Shown: piece after piece, positions 1 to 12,900 of the stretch
Numbering within the stretch: position 1 is the first letter of the stretch
How the letters are laid out: each line of letters begins with the position of its first letter
From: Ciona savignyi
Lineage: Eukaryota > Chordata > Ascidiacea > Phlebobranchia > Cionidae
Length of the DNA stretch: 64,000 nt
Reading direction: 5' to 3'
Assembly: GCA_000149265.1 (NCBI GenBank)
Contig: CH003228.1
Span: 635,081 to 699,080, forward strand
Notes under the pieces: generated by a model
Told to the model about the DNA's origin: nothing
Databases searched by the model: none
The model's input: the letters and a program-made list of their open reading frames with translations, nothing else
Program-made: the position numbers and the translations under genes

Positions 1-405
1 TCAATTTCTGTAGGCAAGCCAAAGCAAACGATTATAACCTGCAAAAGTTGTGGGGGTTTTAAAAGATTTCTTCAATCATTGGACTATGTGTTATGGCATG
101 AAAAACCAGAAAATATAGGTAATATTGTTGTGTGTAGTTGATAATGTATCTCCTTTTAGTGTGATTATTGATCGAAGCAACTGGTAAATTATATTTGTTT
201 AATTATCATTGCCAGAATACTTTTTACCTTGTCCGAGTGTGGTGATCCTGGACAGTATAGATTAGGATACGCATTATCTTCAAGTATGTATTATTCTTCA
301 TGTTTGGGACAACCCAACAGGCAATATAACAAGGGAATTGAGAGATTCACCATTGGATTATTGGAACTATTGCATACTTTAAACATAAATGAGACAATTT
401 TCTAA
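1..405 (+). CDS. 3' end of an unidentified plus-strand gene, partial
   Basis: The first base is inside an exon that stays open in frame 1 to a donor at 119 (G|GTAATA). The next acceptor is at 214-215 (cattgccag). Splicing in phase 1 gives a C-terminus containing PSVVILDSID, which looks like a Walker B strand, and stops at 259-261. A second frame beginning at 217 stays open for about 63 codons to TAA at 403-405 and also looks coding (GDPGQYRLGYALSSSMYY). The two frames overlap, so either the splice is unusual or there is a one-base indel near 255. AATAAA hexamers near 566 and 583 fit the gene end. A SWSAP1-like RecA-fold ATPase is one weak possibility. The product is not recognised with confidence. 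Confidence 0.4.
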
Positions 406-1500
406 GTTTGCATTAGGGAAAGTTGCTTTCCCAATGACATGTGACCAACAAGCTAATGTTTAGTAATCATACCACTTTAGGATAAACTGTTAAAATAAGG
501 AAAAACATGCACGACATGGTTATTGAGAAAGCGTACATTTTTGGCTTTAGATCGTATGATCGTTTAAATAAATTGTACCACAATAAAATATGTATCTAGT
601 GGTTTTTTAACCGGGGTTCAGACCCTCAGGAGTATGTGAAGCAATTTTAAGGCCTTTGAATTTATAGACATTGTCTGAAGCATATTTGCAACAATTACGT
701 TTTTGATTAACAACAACTGACATGCTATCCACTTTAAAACAAATAGGCCTACATGATATATTTGGTGTTATTTTCAACTGGAGAATGGTGAGCAATACCA
801 AAAGATTCTGTCAAAACAAAAAGGTGGAGACCGGTCTCAGTCAAACTGACACTAGTCTGCAGTGATTTAATACCGGTTGGTTGTTATATGCATTTGTTTA
901 TATGCTAAATAAATTAATTAGGTTCCAATGTCTCTGTGATGCTATTGCATTGCTGTGAAACAAGAAAATTTAAAAAAATTATTGCAACGGTTGGGAGAAA
1001 AGTTGAACAAGCCCCAAAGCCAACTACCAATTTGCCTTCCGATCAATTGCATTATTATTAGGTCATGTAAACTGTGTTTGACCACAACAGTACCTCATTA
1101 TGTTGCATTGTGACAGGCTGTATAAATTTTGTCTCAAGATATATTTATTTACTCGCTATTTACTGGAATATATAATTAGTATAACGGATAGGAACATAAT
1201 ATTGTCTAACGCATATAAAAATGCAATTGGCATAATTAATACGATTGCAACATCAAAACTGTGGTTAAGAACGGAATTAAAGAAACCATATAACTCGGTA
1301 TTATCTCAAAATAAATAAAAAATTGCAAGAAATTTTACTGTACTTCCTGCTATACTGTATTTCTTGATTTCAAGTACCAACATAATGAGTAAAAATATTT
1401 TAAACTACAGGTGCTGCTAGGTGTTTATGGTAAAGAGAGTCTAAGACATTTATTACAAGTGCATCTGCATAATAAAGTGTACACAGTTAATGGGAACAAG
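406..1500. other. Convergent intergenic region
   Basis: This lies between the plus-strand partial gene and the 3' end of PGD on the minus strand. It holds plus-strand AATAAA signals near 566 and 583 and a minus-strand AATAAA (TTTATT at 1449-1454) about 50 bases past the PGD stop codon. I see no convincing coding exon; the short open frames here show no family signal or splice context. Confidence 0.6.
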
Positions 1501-4500
1501 CTATGCGTTGTAAGATGACGATGATATATTTCCGCCATGCCCAGTCCAATTTGTGTGATGAAATTTACCAGGCTCACTGAGCAGCTCATATGTATGGGCT
1601 CCGAAGTAATCACGCTGCGCCTATTTGGGTATTAACATATTTAGGTTAATGATAATATCATTTTAATTCTATAGTTAAAAAGAAGATAAATTATTCTATG
1701 GTTAAAAGATAAATTCTCGTTTGAAATATTTATACCCATAGTTTGTGTATAAGAATTTAAATACTTCTTAGTTGGAGCTAGTGGGTTGTGATTTTCCGAC
1801 ATGCATTGCAACAAATACTGTGGAACAGTTAACAAAATCCCTGATAATGTGTAAGGGGCTTAATGTGTCTAAGGTCTGACCTCAGTATCAAGTAAATTGA
1901 AACTATACCTGAATTAAATTGGCAGGCAACTTCTCTAGTCTGTACCCATCATAGAAAGAAAGAGCGGTGCTCAAACAAGGTGTAGGTATCCCGTTCATTA
2001 CTGCGGCTGACAAGACACGTCTCCATCCAGGCTTTAAAACAAAATATTCATAATAGCACAAAATATAGACAAAAAATAGATGCAGCCGTTTTCTTTTGTT
2101 CAAGCAGAATAATAAGTTATTATGTAATGGTCGATTGTAACACACAAGGTTTTAAAGGTGGAGGATTTATTTAAACCATGTATACACCATAATACAAAAG
2201 GCATAATAATCCATGTAAAAGTCCACTCATTGGTACATACCTGTGCATTTGTTATTGCTGCTTTAAAGAAATCATCCATTAACAGATTGGTGAGATTGGC
2301 ATTTTTGTCAAAAGCATCTTTGATTTTTCCAAGAAAAGCACTAGAGTAAACACAACTATAGGCTGGATCTTTGCAGCAAGGTACATTATGACATAATAAA
2401 TTTCATAACACAAATATATCAAATTTCAAGCAATTTTTCTGCTACAACCAAATTCTTTAGTATAATGATACATCCCCGGAACAGATAATATTATTTTCTG
2501 ATATAGTGAACAAGCAAACCTCAAACCAACCTTCTAATAATGCATCCTCCCCTCCACATTAAAGCGATTCCTCCATAATTCAACTTCCATTTGAATTCCT
2601 TGGCAGCTTCTCGCATCAACATAAATCCTTGTGCATACGAGATAATCTTTGACGCATACAGTGCCTAAATAACAACATTGTTGTACAAGAAAGCAATATA
2701 TGTTCATAAAAATAGAAGAAATAGTCTAAGAAAAATACATAAAGCCAGAATAATAAATTTCATTTTAATGAGACGTTTCGGGAAGCGTTTGTTCCATTTT
2801 CAATTTCAGACATGTTTCATTAAAATTATATTTATTATTTTGGCTTAATGTATTTTTGTTAGACAATTACTGCTATTTTTATGGATATAAAATTAAACTT
2901 CATGCATTATACTCCGAAGCAGTAAGACCATTTAATTGAATTGTTGTCTTCAATCAACATCATGAATTTAAATAACATTAATGACACGAACGAATCCCAG
3001 GTCATAAAAAGATCGAATTAAATTTTGCTCAACAGTTTCACACCTGTTTTAAATCTTGTAAAAATGTAGCTTTGTCACCGGTAAATGTAACTTCAGGTCC
3101 ACTTAGTTGTTTTGAGGCAACAACTCTTTCATCTTTTAACGCTGATAAGCAGCGAGCAAACACAGATTCTCCTGTGTTGTGAATTGTGTAGTTGATTGGA
3201 TAAATAACGGTTCATTATTCAGTTATTTTTCCAAAGCGCAAAGTTGGTTACCAGATACCTAGTTTGGTTAGTTATTATTTAGTTACTTTTTAAAAATTCA
3301 TAACTACATAATAAATAACTGTGATTTGGTAATCAACTAAAGTGTTAAAGAACTAACAGAATAAGGAACCAGAAACACTTTGCTGCATAATTTGCAGAAC
3401 CGTGTCTGGCTGTCTTGAAAACCACTACGTTCATATGGTTGGTTCAAATAATCGGGATTTTTTAAATCTCTAAATGTAATTCACCACTAAATAGTTCAGG
3501 AAAAGTTAATAATTAACCAGGAAATTGAGTGTCAAGATAAGATAACGATTTACATATCGAACATAACTTGTTAGCCAGTTTGTAAAGATTAACAGTGAGG
3601 TTATAATTGAAATATTATATAATTTATATTTGTTTTAATGGGAAGAAATGTAGTTTTATTGCAAAAATAAGTTACCTATGAGAGTAAGAGGCATGCCAAA
3701 CTGAAGAGCTGATATAGCTGTCCATTTTCCTGTGCCCTTCTGTCCAGCTGCGTCACGGATTTTGTCAAGCAAGTGATTTCCATCAGTGTCCTTGAACTTT
3801 GTGATATCGGTTGTGATTTCTATAAGGAAAGAATCCAATTCTGTTTTGTTCCATTCTGCAAACACCTGTCGGCAAAATTGTGGTTAAAAACAAAATCTGT
3901 GATATGTTATGTAACATGTGTGTTACTTGGTTGGTGGTGAGTCAAATAATTTGGCAGAAAAGTAATGTGTTAAAAATTTATCAAACTTCTCACTTTAAAA
4001 ACTTGTATGTGGTATTGGAAATCACTCAAAATGGAAACAAACTTGCTTTTTTGTACAACTTACTAGAATTATCTGAACATATGCTATTCTGATAACAACT
4101 GACGATTTGGAAATAAAAATGACGTTCAGAAAATAAAATGTATTTTTTAACAGTTCCTTAAATAGATATACTCACCCCAGATATTTCATCATTATCCATT
4201 TTCAAGATATCCCTCATGATGTGGTAAGTTTCACAAATCAGTTGCATGTCTCCATACTCTATACCATTGTGCACCATCTTAACATAATGTCCCGCACCGT
4301 CTTCTCCCACCTAGAACAGTAGAATATATTTCACTTGGTTCAGAATGATAAATAGATATCAATAGGCACAATGAATAAAATTATACTATATCTTATCGTT
4401 GTAGGGATAAAGCACTTTCAGCCCCCAAGCTTACATCTACTGATTATAACTGTGAAAAACAACTGGGGACTTCTTCCAGTTTCAAATGCTCATGTTTAGA

Positions 4501-7500
4501 CTTAAAAAATTAGAGATCACTTTAATATAACAAAGTGAAGAGTCAGCAACGCGAGAGATAAGTTTAGTAAAGGAAGAAGAATGTAGTCAACACTATTGAG
4601 GGTAATATTGGTTAACCAAAACTTCCTACAAAAATAGATACAGAATTCTATCATTTAGCAAATGGGTTCTCTACATGTGTTTACTAAAGGACACAACAAC
4701 ATGAGGTTATACAAGGGCAAGGTGTGTATTACAGTAAAACGATATTGGATCAGCCAGGTTTGCATTCATTTCCCTGTGCTACATTATCAGATCTAAACCT
4801 AAGCAAACAATCTCACCCAATCACAACAAGGCTCCCCATCTGCCTTTGCAGCTATACCTTGGAATATCTTCTTAATGTGAGGCCTAGAAAGAAAACGGAT
4901 ATTTAGTTTTGTAGGCCTATTAAAATGCAAAACTCCATAAAAAAGAGTTCACTAAAGTTACAACCACATCCATATGTTAACCACCATCTCTAAGAACCCA
5001 TTTTCACTGTATATTTTAAGCTTTTAAAAAATCAATGAAGTCTCTTGGCTAATAGTTACCTAATCACATTTGGTATGTATATGTTAAATACATATTGTAT
5101 AAAGTTTGTAAGGGTTCATAGTGTTCATTATACAAAGTGTATATAGTTTCAGATACTAAAGGGTTACCAGTTCTCAAGTTTCTAAATAATTACATGATAT
5201 CCTATCAGTGAAATGAGTATATTGATATACAAAGAACAACAAATTTTGTTTATTGACCTTTGTTTTCGTTCTAATATGGGGGATAAAAAAAGACAAATTT
5301 ATACTTATTTTATATAGTTTAAGGAATATAATTTTGATTGGAATGTGACTGAAGTTGGGATAGGGTTTTTGCTTCAACATCACTGTATGTATTTAAAATT
5401 TCAATTTGTCATGGTATTCACAGCTTAATTCTTTATGTTATATTATTAGAGATTTTCCAGGGTGGACTAGGTTACCTTAATTCTTGTTTTTAGGTATCTT
5501 TAAAGTTTAATAAAAAAGTCCTATCTAGAGGTAGTTTGTCGTTTTCTATTCCAAGACATCGAATAACAAAGAGCGAAGAATAGCTGATCCGCAAACAAAA
5601 TCAATTTTATAAGATCTGTTGTTCCCCTTGATTTTTTGTAAAAATTGTTGGTTTCAGTAATTTATTACATAAAGTTTTAACCTGATTTTATTACCTAAAA
5701 TGTAAAAACCGATACACCTTCCCTTCGAATTAGAAAGGAATATTTATTGCTGCTTTTGTGTCTGCTAATTTGCCATTAGTTTATTTTTGTAATTGCATTA
5801 CTCTTTAAAAAATTAGTGTTAAAATTTAGCACTAATTATTGTATAGGCCTAAGAAACATACAAATCAGTTTTCCACTGCCTGGATATATACATACCACGC
5901 CGCAGGGGCGCCTCCTGGCATAAGAGAAGGTCCGTATCTCGCCCCATCTTCACCACCAGACACACCAGATCCAACAAAAAGCAAACCCTTCTCATCCAAA
6001 CTCTTGCATCTGCGAATCGAATCGGTGTATTCAGAGTTTCCTCCGTCAATTATTATATCTCCAGCTTCAAGAAGTGGAACCTAAAACATAAATAAATATC
6101 CTTGGTTTTATAATAAATAAAGTTTTAGATGTAGTCAATCATAAAATTATGTTATCCCTCTCTCTGCAGTCGTGTTGTGAGTGATAGTGAGTGCATGAGT
6201 CGACCACACGCTTACACGCCATAAGCATATAATAAAAGGTATAAACATAAAAATATTCAAAAAACAGTGGTAGTGTAATAAGATCACACTGAAAAAATAG
6301 AATAGACTTAATTCATATTGCTTGAATGTACCAGTTTATCAATGAACGCATCCACAGCTGATCCAGCTTTCACTAGCATCATCACTCGCCGGGGCTTCTT
6401 TAACTTCGCCACCATGTCTTCCAAAGATTTGGCGCCAATAATTTTGGTTCCCTTTGCTTCGTTGGCTAAGAACCGGTCGACCTTTTCAACCGTTCGGTTG
6501 TATGCACATACCTTGGTAGATTTAAAGTAATAATCTTACAACAATATCAAACACAAAATTAAATAAACAAAAAATATAAAAAATGAATTATCTGCATAAA
6601 ATAGTGCCAACATGAAACATAGTGACCTTACCACGAAGCCATGGTCATTCATGTTCAAAATGATGTTTTGCCCCTGAAATATAAATCAGTTTAAAAATTT
6701 TAAATATATTGTTATAAAATTTGTTGTTGCCTGGTTCATTTTATTTGGATAGACTATGATGAGATGTTTTTATTTCAATGCATAAGTGAAAAAAATTAAA
6801 TAAAGCAACCATAATTATAAACCTTTCAAACTGTTTGCTCAAGCATAAAACTCTGCATACATTATGCTAAAAATATTGTTTCCAGACTGACAGATGTGGG
6901 TATTTTTATACTTGCAGGAAAAAAAAGTTAAAAAAACTATACTACAATTACAAATCTGTCTAGACTCTAGGTACAAGACTGTAGTAAACATCAGAGTTTA
7001 AACTACTTGTATGTACAGATTTATGCTTGATTGCTTCAGTCAGTACCAGTACATCTTAAGCTGTACAGTCAATATCATATTGCGGCGGAATAAACGTGGA
7101 AAAATAATATATATATATATTGGAATAAAAACACATATGTACTATAACTAAGTATAAATAAACCATGCCATTTTGATCAGTAAGAGCATTGGTGGTCTGC
7201 GAAAGCTGAAAAGTTGTTGGATCAAAACCAACAGCTAGCTAGTTAAAAATGGTTTTGAACTTGGGCAAGGAAACTAGCAGATATCGCCTAAATTCACTGA
7301 ATTATTGGCTGGTATTAAAACTGAAAGCATCGCAATCAGATCGGAGATGCGAAGTAATCTGACAATATCATGTGATGTGTAATATTGCCTACATTTTTAA
7401 TGTAAAAAAATTAATATCCTATTAATCCAATGAACTTGGTCAAACCACCCCACCAACAATGAAGTTACATTTACCCCTAACCATTCCACATACATTTCCT

Positions 7501-9187
7501 CGAATTACTGTATATGATATAACAACTGTTAATTCCTTAAACTTACAGGAGTAGGCCTATCCGATTCTTACAATTCAGATAAAAATATTATCACTTGCAC
7601 ATTTAAAAAAATAAAATATGAATGTAGAGAAGTGTTATGTCAAATCAAGATTTGTTATTGATTTAGAGTACAGACTACATATATTTTAATTCTATTCACT
7701 AAAATATGCATACATCTTACCATGACAGCTAACCCAATCAATGCAATATCTGCCCTGCAACATAAATATGCAATACATTAGACGGATGGATACATCCAAC
7801 CGATTAGTTTGGTGGGTTAGTTCTTGCCTTTCCGGTTCAAAATTAGTTCTTGTTGAAAGAGAATTTCGTTCATTAATGGGTGTTAAACATAAATATCCTA
7901 GTCCAACAGATTAGTCTGATTGGTTAGTGCGTTACCTTTCAGCCGAATGGTTGCACAGTCAAAACTGGTCGATAGTTAGTGGGTTGTATCCTTTGGCATT
8001 GCATTTAACGAATATTGCCTGAACCCAGCGGATTAATGTGTTCTACTTAATTAAAGAAATGTCTGAATCATACAAAACACAACAACTCCTGTAACACAAC
8101 TGTGGGCATGGAGTAATCTGACGATTGCCCTGGTTTTAAACCACCTTGGTTTTCCATTCACTTGCATAAAAATGATTATCGTAAGACATTGACTCGGTGT
8201 ACCACGGAAAAATAATACTATTTTTTTAAATGCAGTTTTTACTCTACAAAATGTATATGGCTGGCCAGAAGACCCCCACTGTACAATTTTAACTGCATGT
8301 GCTGTCACACCCTATTGGAAAAAGTTTGTTTTCTGTGCGCCGGATTTTTGCGCCAACATTTTTTAACCTAAATTTTGCGCCACGCCAGTAGTACTAATTT
8401 GCGCCACCACAAACAAAGTTGCATAATTTTTAATTAAAACTTTGAAATATAAAGCTTTAAAGTGTCAAAAAAATACTGACATAAATGAAACATGAAAGGA
8501 AGTGTAATCACGCCACGCTGGCATGATTTTTGGAGTTTTCTACGCCAATACCTGAAAAGTAGTCCGTGCGTCACGCCAGATATATCCGGCGCATCATACG
8601 AACTTTCCAGTAGGGCTGTCACATATAGTAAGTGTCTAAATGTATCCCGAATAAAAAAAAGGTTGCAGAATATTGTCCTATCCGATCATGTTAACAGTGA
8701 TATGATATATGCTACTTAGGTATGGGATAGGTTATTGTTTATCCCCGTAAATGGGAAAACCAAGGGGGTTAACACACTGGCAATCGTGAGATCACCTAGG
8801 GACCACAGTCGGATTGCTGGAGCTTTTGCAGCGCGATGTGTATGATTCAAACGTTTCTTTAATTTAGTAGAACCCATATACCTCCTTAGTGCCAGGTAAT
8901 GTCTGTAAAGTGCTTTTCCCAAGGATACAACCTAGCTGGTGACCAGTTTCTATCTTACAACCCTTCGGTTGAAAGGTGACACACTAATCCACCAGACTAA
9001 CCAGTAGGACTAGGTATTGCTTAGTTTTAATGCAACCAGCTAAAACAAGCAAAATTGTGCAGTAACACTTGGACACTATACTTTTACGTTTTTAAGAATA
9101 AATCGTTGTTTAAATATTTTAAAGGAATGATTTTCAATATTTTCACTTTAGTAACGTAAAATAAACTTACTTGGAGGTTTCTGCCAT
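1501..9187 (-). CDS. PGD: 6-phosphogluconate dehydrogenase (decarboxylating), 13 coding exons
   Basis: Cytosolic enzyme of the oxidative pentose phosphate pathway: 6-phosphogluconate plus NADP+ gives ribulose 5-phosphate, CO2 and NADPH. Coding exons in transcript order: 9171-9187, 7721-7754, 6632-6673, 6332-6511, 5896-6080, 4817-4883, 4176-4310, 3676-3865, 3044-3171, 2531-2664, 2241-2340, 1909-2031, 1501-1620. All have GT-AG borders in phase and total 1455 bases, 484 residues plus stop; the human enzyme has 483. The N-terminal NADP-binding motif GLAVMGQN crosses exons 2-3. Further family signatures are [28 protein letters not shown], the substrate and catalytic segment [13 protein letters not shown], and the C-terminal HTNWTGHGG and SSSSYNA. 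The first exon codes only MAETS plus part of a Lys. Intron 1 (about 1.4 kb) holds two SINE-type repeats. An upstream acceptor-like site near 9236 suggests a trans-spliced or spliced 5' leader. Confidence 0.97.
2724..2864. repeat. MITE-like hairpin in a PGD intron
   Basis: Two arms of about 48 bases (2724-2771 and 2817-2864) are near-perfect inverted copies, starting GTCTAA and ending TTAGAC, around a loop of about 45 bases. The size and symmetry suggest a miniature inverted-repeat element. No coding capacity is seen. Confidence 0.6.
7795..8170 (+). repeat. tRNA-derived SINE-like repeat: full copy plus internally deleted copy
   Basis: From about 7903 a copy runs through a tRNA-like head (TTGGTTAGTGCGTTACC then a B-box-like stretch), the shared body words GGTTGTATCC, TTGCCTGAACCCAGCGGATTAATG and GAATCATAC, and the 3' region TTGGTTTTCCATTCAC. 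It is preceded at 7795-7900 by a second head joined almost directly to the AAATATCCTA tail, i.e. an internally deleted copy. Both lie in PGD intron 1. Confidence 0.65.
8717..9008 (-). repeat. tRNA-derived SINE-like repeat, reverse orientation
   Basis: Reverse copy of the same family in PGD intron 1. Read on the minus strand it runs from a TCTGGTGGATTAGTGTGTCACCTTTCAACCG-type head through AACCCCCTTGGTTTTCCC and CGGGGATAAACA to a (TATCC)n tail seen on the plus strand as GGGATAGG. Confidence 0.65.
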
Positions 9188-9972
9188 ATTGTTATGTTAT
9201 TGTTTGTTCGGATGTCCAAGATATAATGAAACTGATAAAGGAAGCAATGCAAAGTGTCAAACTAACCTAATACCTAGAACTATAAAAAAATTAGATAACA
9301 CAATTCTAACTTCCAAAAATAAACGTTCATGCAAAATCAACCCTGTACATTTGTGCTTAGTCATCGTAGAAAATGCGTATCATACTGTTTGATTGACAAG
9401 TCTTATTCAGCAGTACCGATTAAAAATAAAAACCCTTGGGCAATGTTTACAATTCGGTATTGGCAGTATTTGGTTTAGGTGTAATTGTTTTTAATTCCGG
9501 TATAATTAGTCCTAACCACACCTGAAATTAAACCTAGGTATATAATAGTGGCAGTTTTTTCGTAGTCCGTAATTGATGGATCGGTAATATGCCGCTCATT
9601 TATTACCTGCGTGAATGACTACACAGTTTGTAATTTATCGTGCGGTGATTGTAGTCCTGCTATACATCACGATATCACCACAATGGCTCGGATATTATCG
9701 TGCAATGATGCGGCAAATACGGTTCGTTTACTTGTAGAGAATTTCCCCGTACCGATGTGATCGGCCGGCGTCACTTTTCTTGGTAACTGAACCACGGTTC
9801 TACCGAGTCATGATGATTTTCCCGCAAACCAACCGTAAAAAGTTCACACGAACTCATCCCGACGCTCTATTGTCTATCCTATACAAACAGCCACACCGCT
9901 AAAAATCACGCGAAACTTGAAGGTTTCTTGTGTTCCGCAAACAACGCAATGCTTGAAATCGGGTTTATTTGT
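9188..9972. other. Intergenic region between PGD and UTP3
   Basis: About 785 bases separate the PGD start codon from the UTP3 stop codon on the same strand. It should contain the PGD 5' leader (acceptor-like TTTATCAG near 9236), PGD upstream sequence and the UTP3 polyadenylation site. A minus-strand AATAAA (TTTATT at about 9964-9969) lies only a few bases past the UTP3 stop, implying a very short 3' UTR. No other gene was seen. Confidence 0.6.
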
Positions 9973-12900
9973 TTAGCGTATTCTTACTCCTCTAATAACA
10001 CCTGCCCGTATGCCTGACGCCTCGCCAGCATATTTATTTATTTCGGGCTTGTAAGTCCGCACTTGTCCGCGCCGTCGAATCTTCGCTTTACGGTACATTT
10101 CACGATGCTTGACGCGTGGATTTCGGTCCAGTTTTCGGCGCTTTGAATGAGCTCCCTTGTTTTTACTCATCTGCAAGATAAAAGGGTAAACTCGCAAACA
10201 GCATCGACATACTGTAAGGGTCTTACCGTGTAGTTGATGGCTCTGCGTTCCTCTGCTTTCTCAGCAAATTCAGCATGCATGGCAATCGGCTCACTAAATA
10301 AAAAGTCCAGTAAACAAAAATATAAAAAGCATTTAATAATAAAATAAAAAAGATGCTTTCTTATTATTGTATTACCTTTCTGGTTCGTTATCCCCAGCCT
10401 TCAATCTTTCTTGGAGTGCAGTAAAATATTTTAAAGAATCTACAGGTCCCAATTCCTACAAAACAAATTGATTAAACATTCAGCCAGAACCAACAGTTTA
10501 GTTACACACAGTTATCCATAAAGAGCATTGACCAAGACAGATAACAAGCTACATGCGTTGGTGAGCCAAACATGGTTACAATACACAGAAGACAAATACA
10601 GTAAACTTTATTCTTACCAATGCTTTGATACAGAAACTGACTATCAATTGTTTAAAACTTTAAACAAATGGAGATAAAACAAGATAGTATTGCTTACCTT
10701 CAATTTATGTTGGGACTCGGTTTTGGCAGTTTCCATGCTTGTAGTTTCATTTGTTGTTCTAAAAAATATCAAGAAGTTATTGCATTCCTTTATGCCCGGT
10801 AAAATAAAACAACCCAGTGACTACAAACTAAAATTAGAAATAAACTTAATTAGAAATAAAAAACCAGATCAGTTGAGCTGTGTTTACTGAATCATCTTAC
10901 ATTGCTAGGAGTAAGCAAAGTATTAGTTTGTATTAAGTGCTAATAGGTGACTCATACTTACTTATCTATTTTAGCCAAAGTCCCCACTTTGCCTTGTAGC
11001 AATCTATCTACTTGTTCTTCCAATTCTTCATCCAATGGAGTCAACTCATTAATAAGCTTAAAACAAATAATTTCATCACTCTTCTAACTAGTGATTATTA
11101 GAGAAAATGCAAATTTTAAAAGAGGCCTAACGGATAGCTTCATCACCACTAGTACACGTAAACATTGGGGCAGACATATACACACATTGATTAAACAATT
11201 GGATAAAGATTCTTTTATGAAAACATGAACATATAACACCAAAATTAAAAAAATATGTCATAACTGTACCACACGCACCAGGAATTTAATGTAAAAAATC
11301 CAACAAACCATGGATCAACCTACCGTTCTGAACTCCACGAGTCGTTTTATCACAGGATGATTCCTCACGGCTACTGATTTGCATTTCAACGACAAATAGA
11401 ATGAAACATTGATCAGGTAGGACGTGTATAAGTTGAATTTTGTGTGAATAAATACAGCACCACTGCCAGTTACGGTACCATTGGAAACAAGTTCCAAAAG
11501 AGGATAAATTCGATCTCTCAGTTCCATGCATTTTAACTGAAAAAACATCATGTTTGAAATAGAAAGTAAGGAATTAAGGATCGTGTTATGGCATGATGTA
11601 TTTGGCATTTATTTTTTTTAATACTAACATACTATTGTTATTACTTACTTTAAAATCTTTTATAAGGTCTCGAAGCTCAGGAGATTCTTTACTAATTAGT
11701 TTCCACTGAGCTTGACAAGATAAATTGCTGAAATCCGGACGAATTAAATTGTCGTGTTTGCTATCTTTCAAGCTACTGACTTGTGTCAACGAGTCCTGTG
11801 TATTTTTAGATAATAAGTGGCAGAATAAAGGGAACCTATTCTAAATTAAAATTGTTTTTTTCCGATTGTCAAGTTCATTTAGCACAGTAGTTGCCAATGA
11901 TTGAAAGTATTTGGTGAGCATACTAATCATATTAAAATAATAAAATAACAAATACTTTGATGTACCGGTATGTAAAACAAGTGTAAAATAAAGAGGTCAA
12001 AGTGTAGAAATGTTCAACCACATTCCAACGACCCTTCAATCCATATATAGAATAAAATGTCAACGAACCTCAACTGGTTCAATTAATTCAAATTGATCCT
12101 GATCAACCTCTTCATTGAGTTTTCTCTGGATACGTAGTGCTTCTTCCTCTTCAAGATCTGCAGCTTCATCACGATCAAAACCTGTTTGACACTAGTACGT
12201 CAAATGTGTAAATATAGAGTAGCCTCACTGCCTCAGTAAACTTCGTTGCAGCAGGTAATCAAGACCTTGAAAACATTTAAAACTATACATAAAAATAATA
12301 TGTCTTGTTTTTAGAAAATTGTCTTCAAGATTTTGTCTGAACTGTCTTTTTAAACCGATAATGGAGTAAATATGTTTTCATAATTCTCTTAGAATTTAGT
12401 AAAATAAAATTATACAGTTAGCTATTTTTAAAGCTTTTGTTTAGATTTTCAACGGAAGTACTAAATGATTGCGTTTCCTTTGGTTTTAACAATCATACTG
12501 GTTGGTGACTTTACCACATGCAGTTAAAGTTTGATATTTACAATGAAGTATTCTTGCTACACTAAATAACATTTTGCGCTTCCAATATGCTAGTTTAACA
12601 ATTAAATACAACTATAAACAACTTTTAATTAAAGGGGAACTGAAGTAAATTTTAAGAATATCTTAATAAATGGAAAAAAATACGCTGATTTCAAAAATCA
12701 AATCAGTTTCTTCCAATATTTTTTGGTTAAAGAGTTATGAGCAAATATGTATTTCATTTTATGTTAGGGGATTTCCCGTATTACGTCACTGACGTTGTTG
12801 AGATTTCGTTCCTATATGCATTGTATACAATCATGTGTCAGTTTAGAGGTGAATTAGTAACAGAAGCGCCTGCAGGAGCGTTGTATTTTCGTTTTTATTA

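Noticed and set aside
7108-7121. Short (AT)n run and similar runs near 45247-45283
   Set aside because: Ordinary microsatellites in AT-rich introns without other structure.
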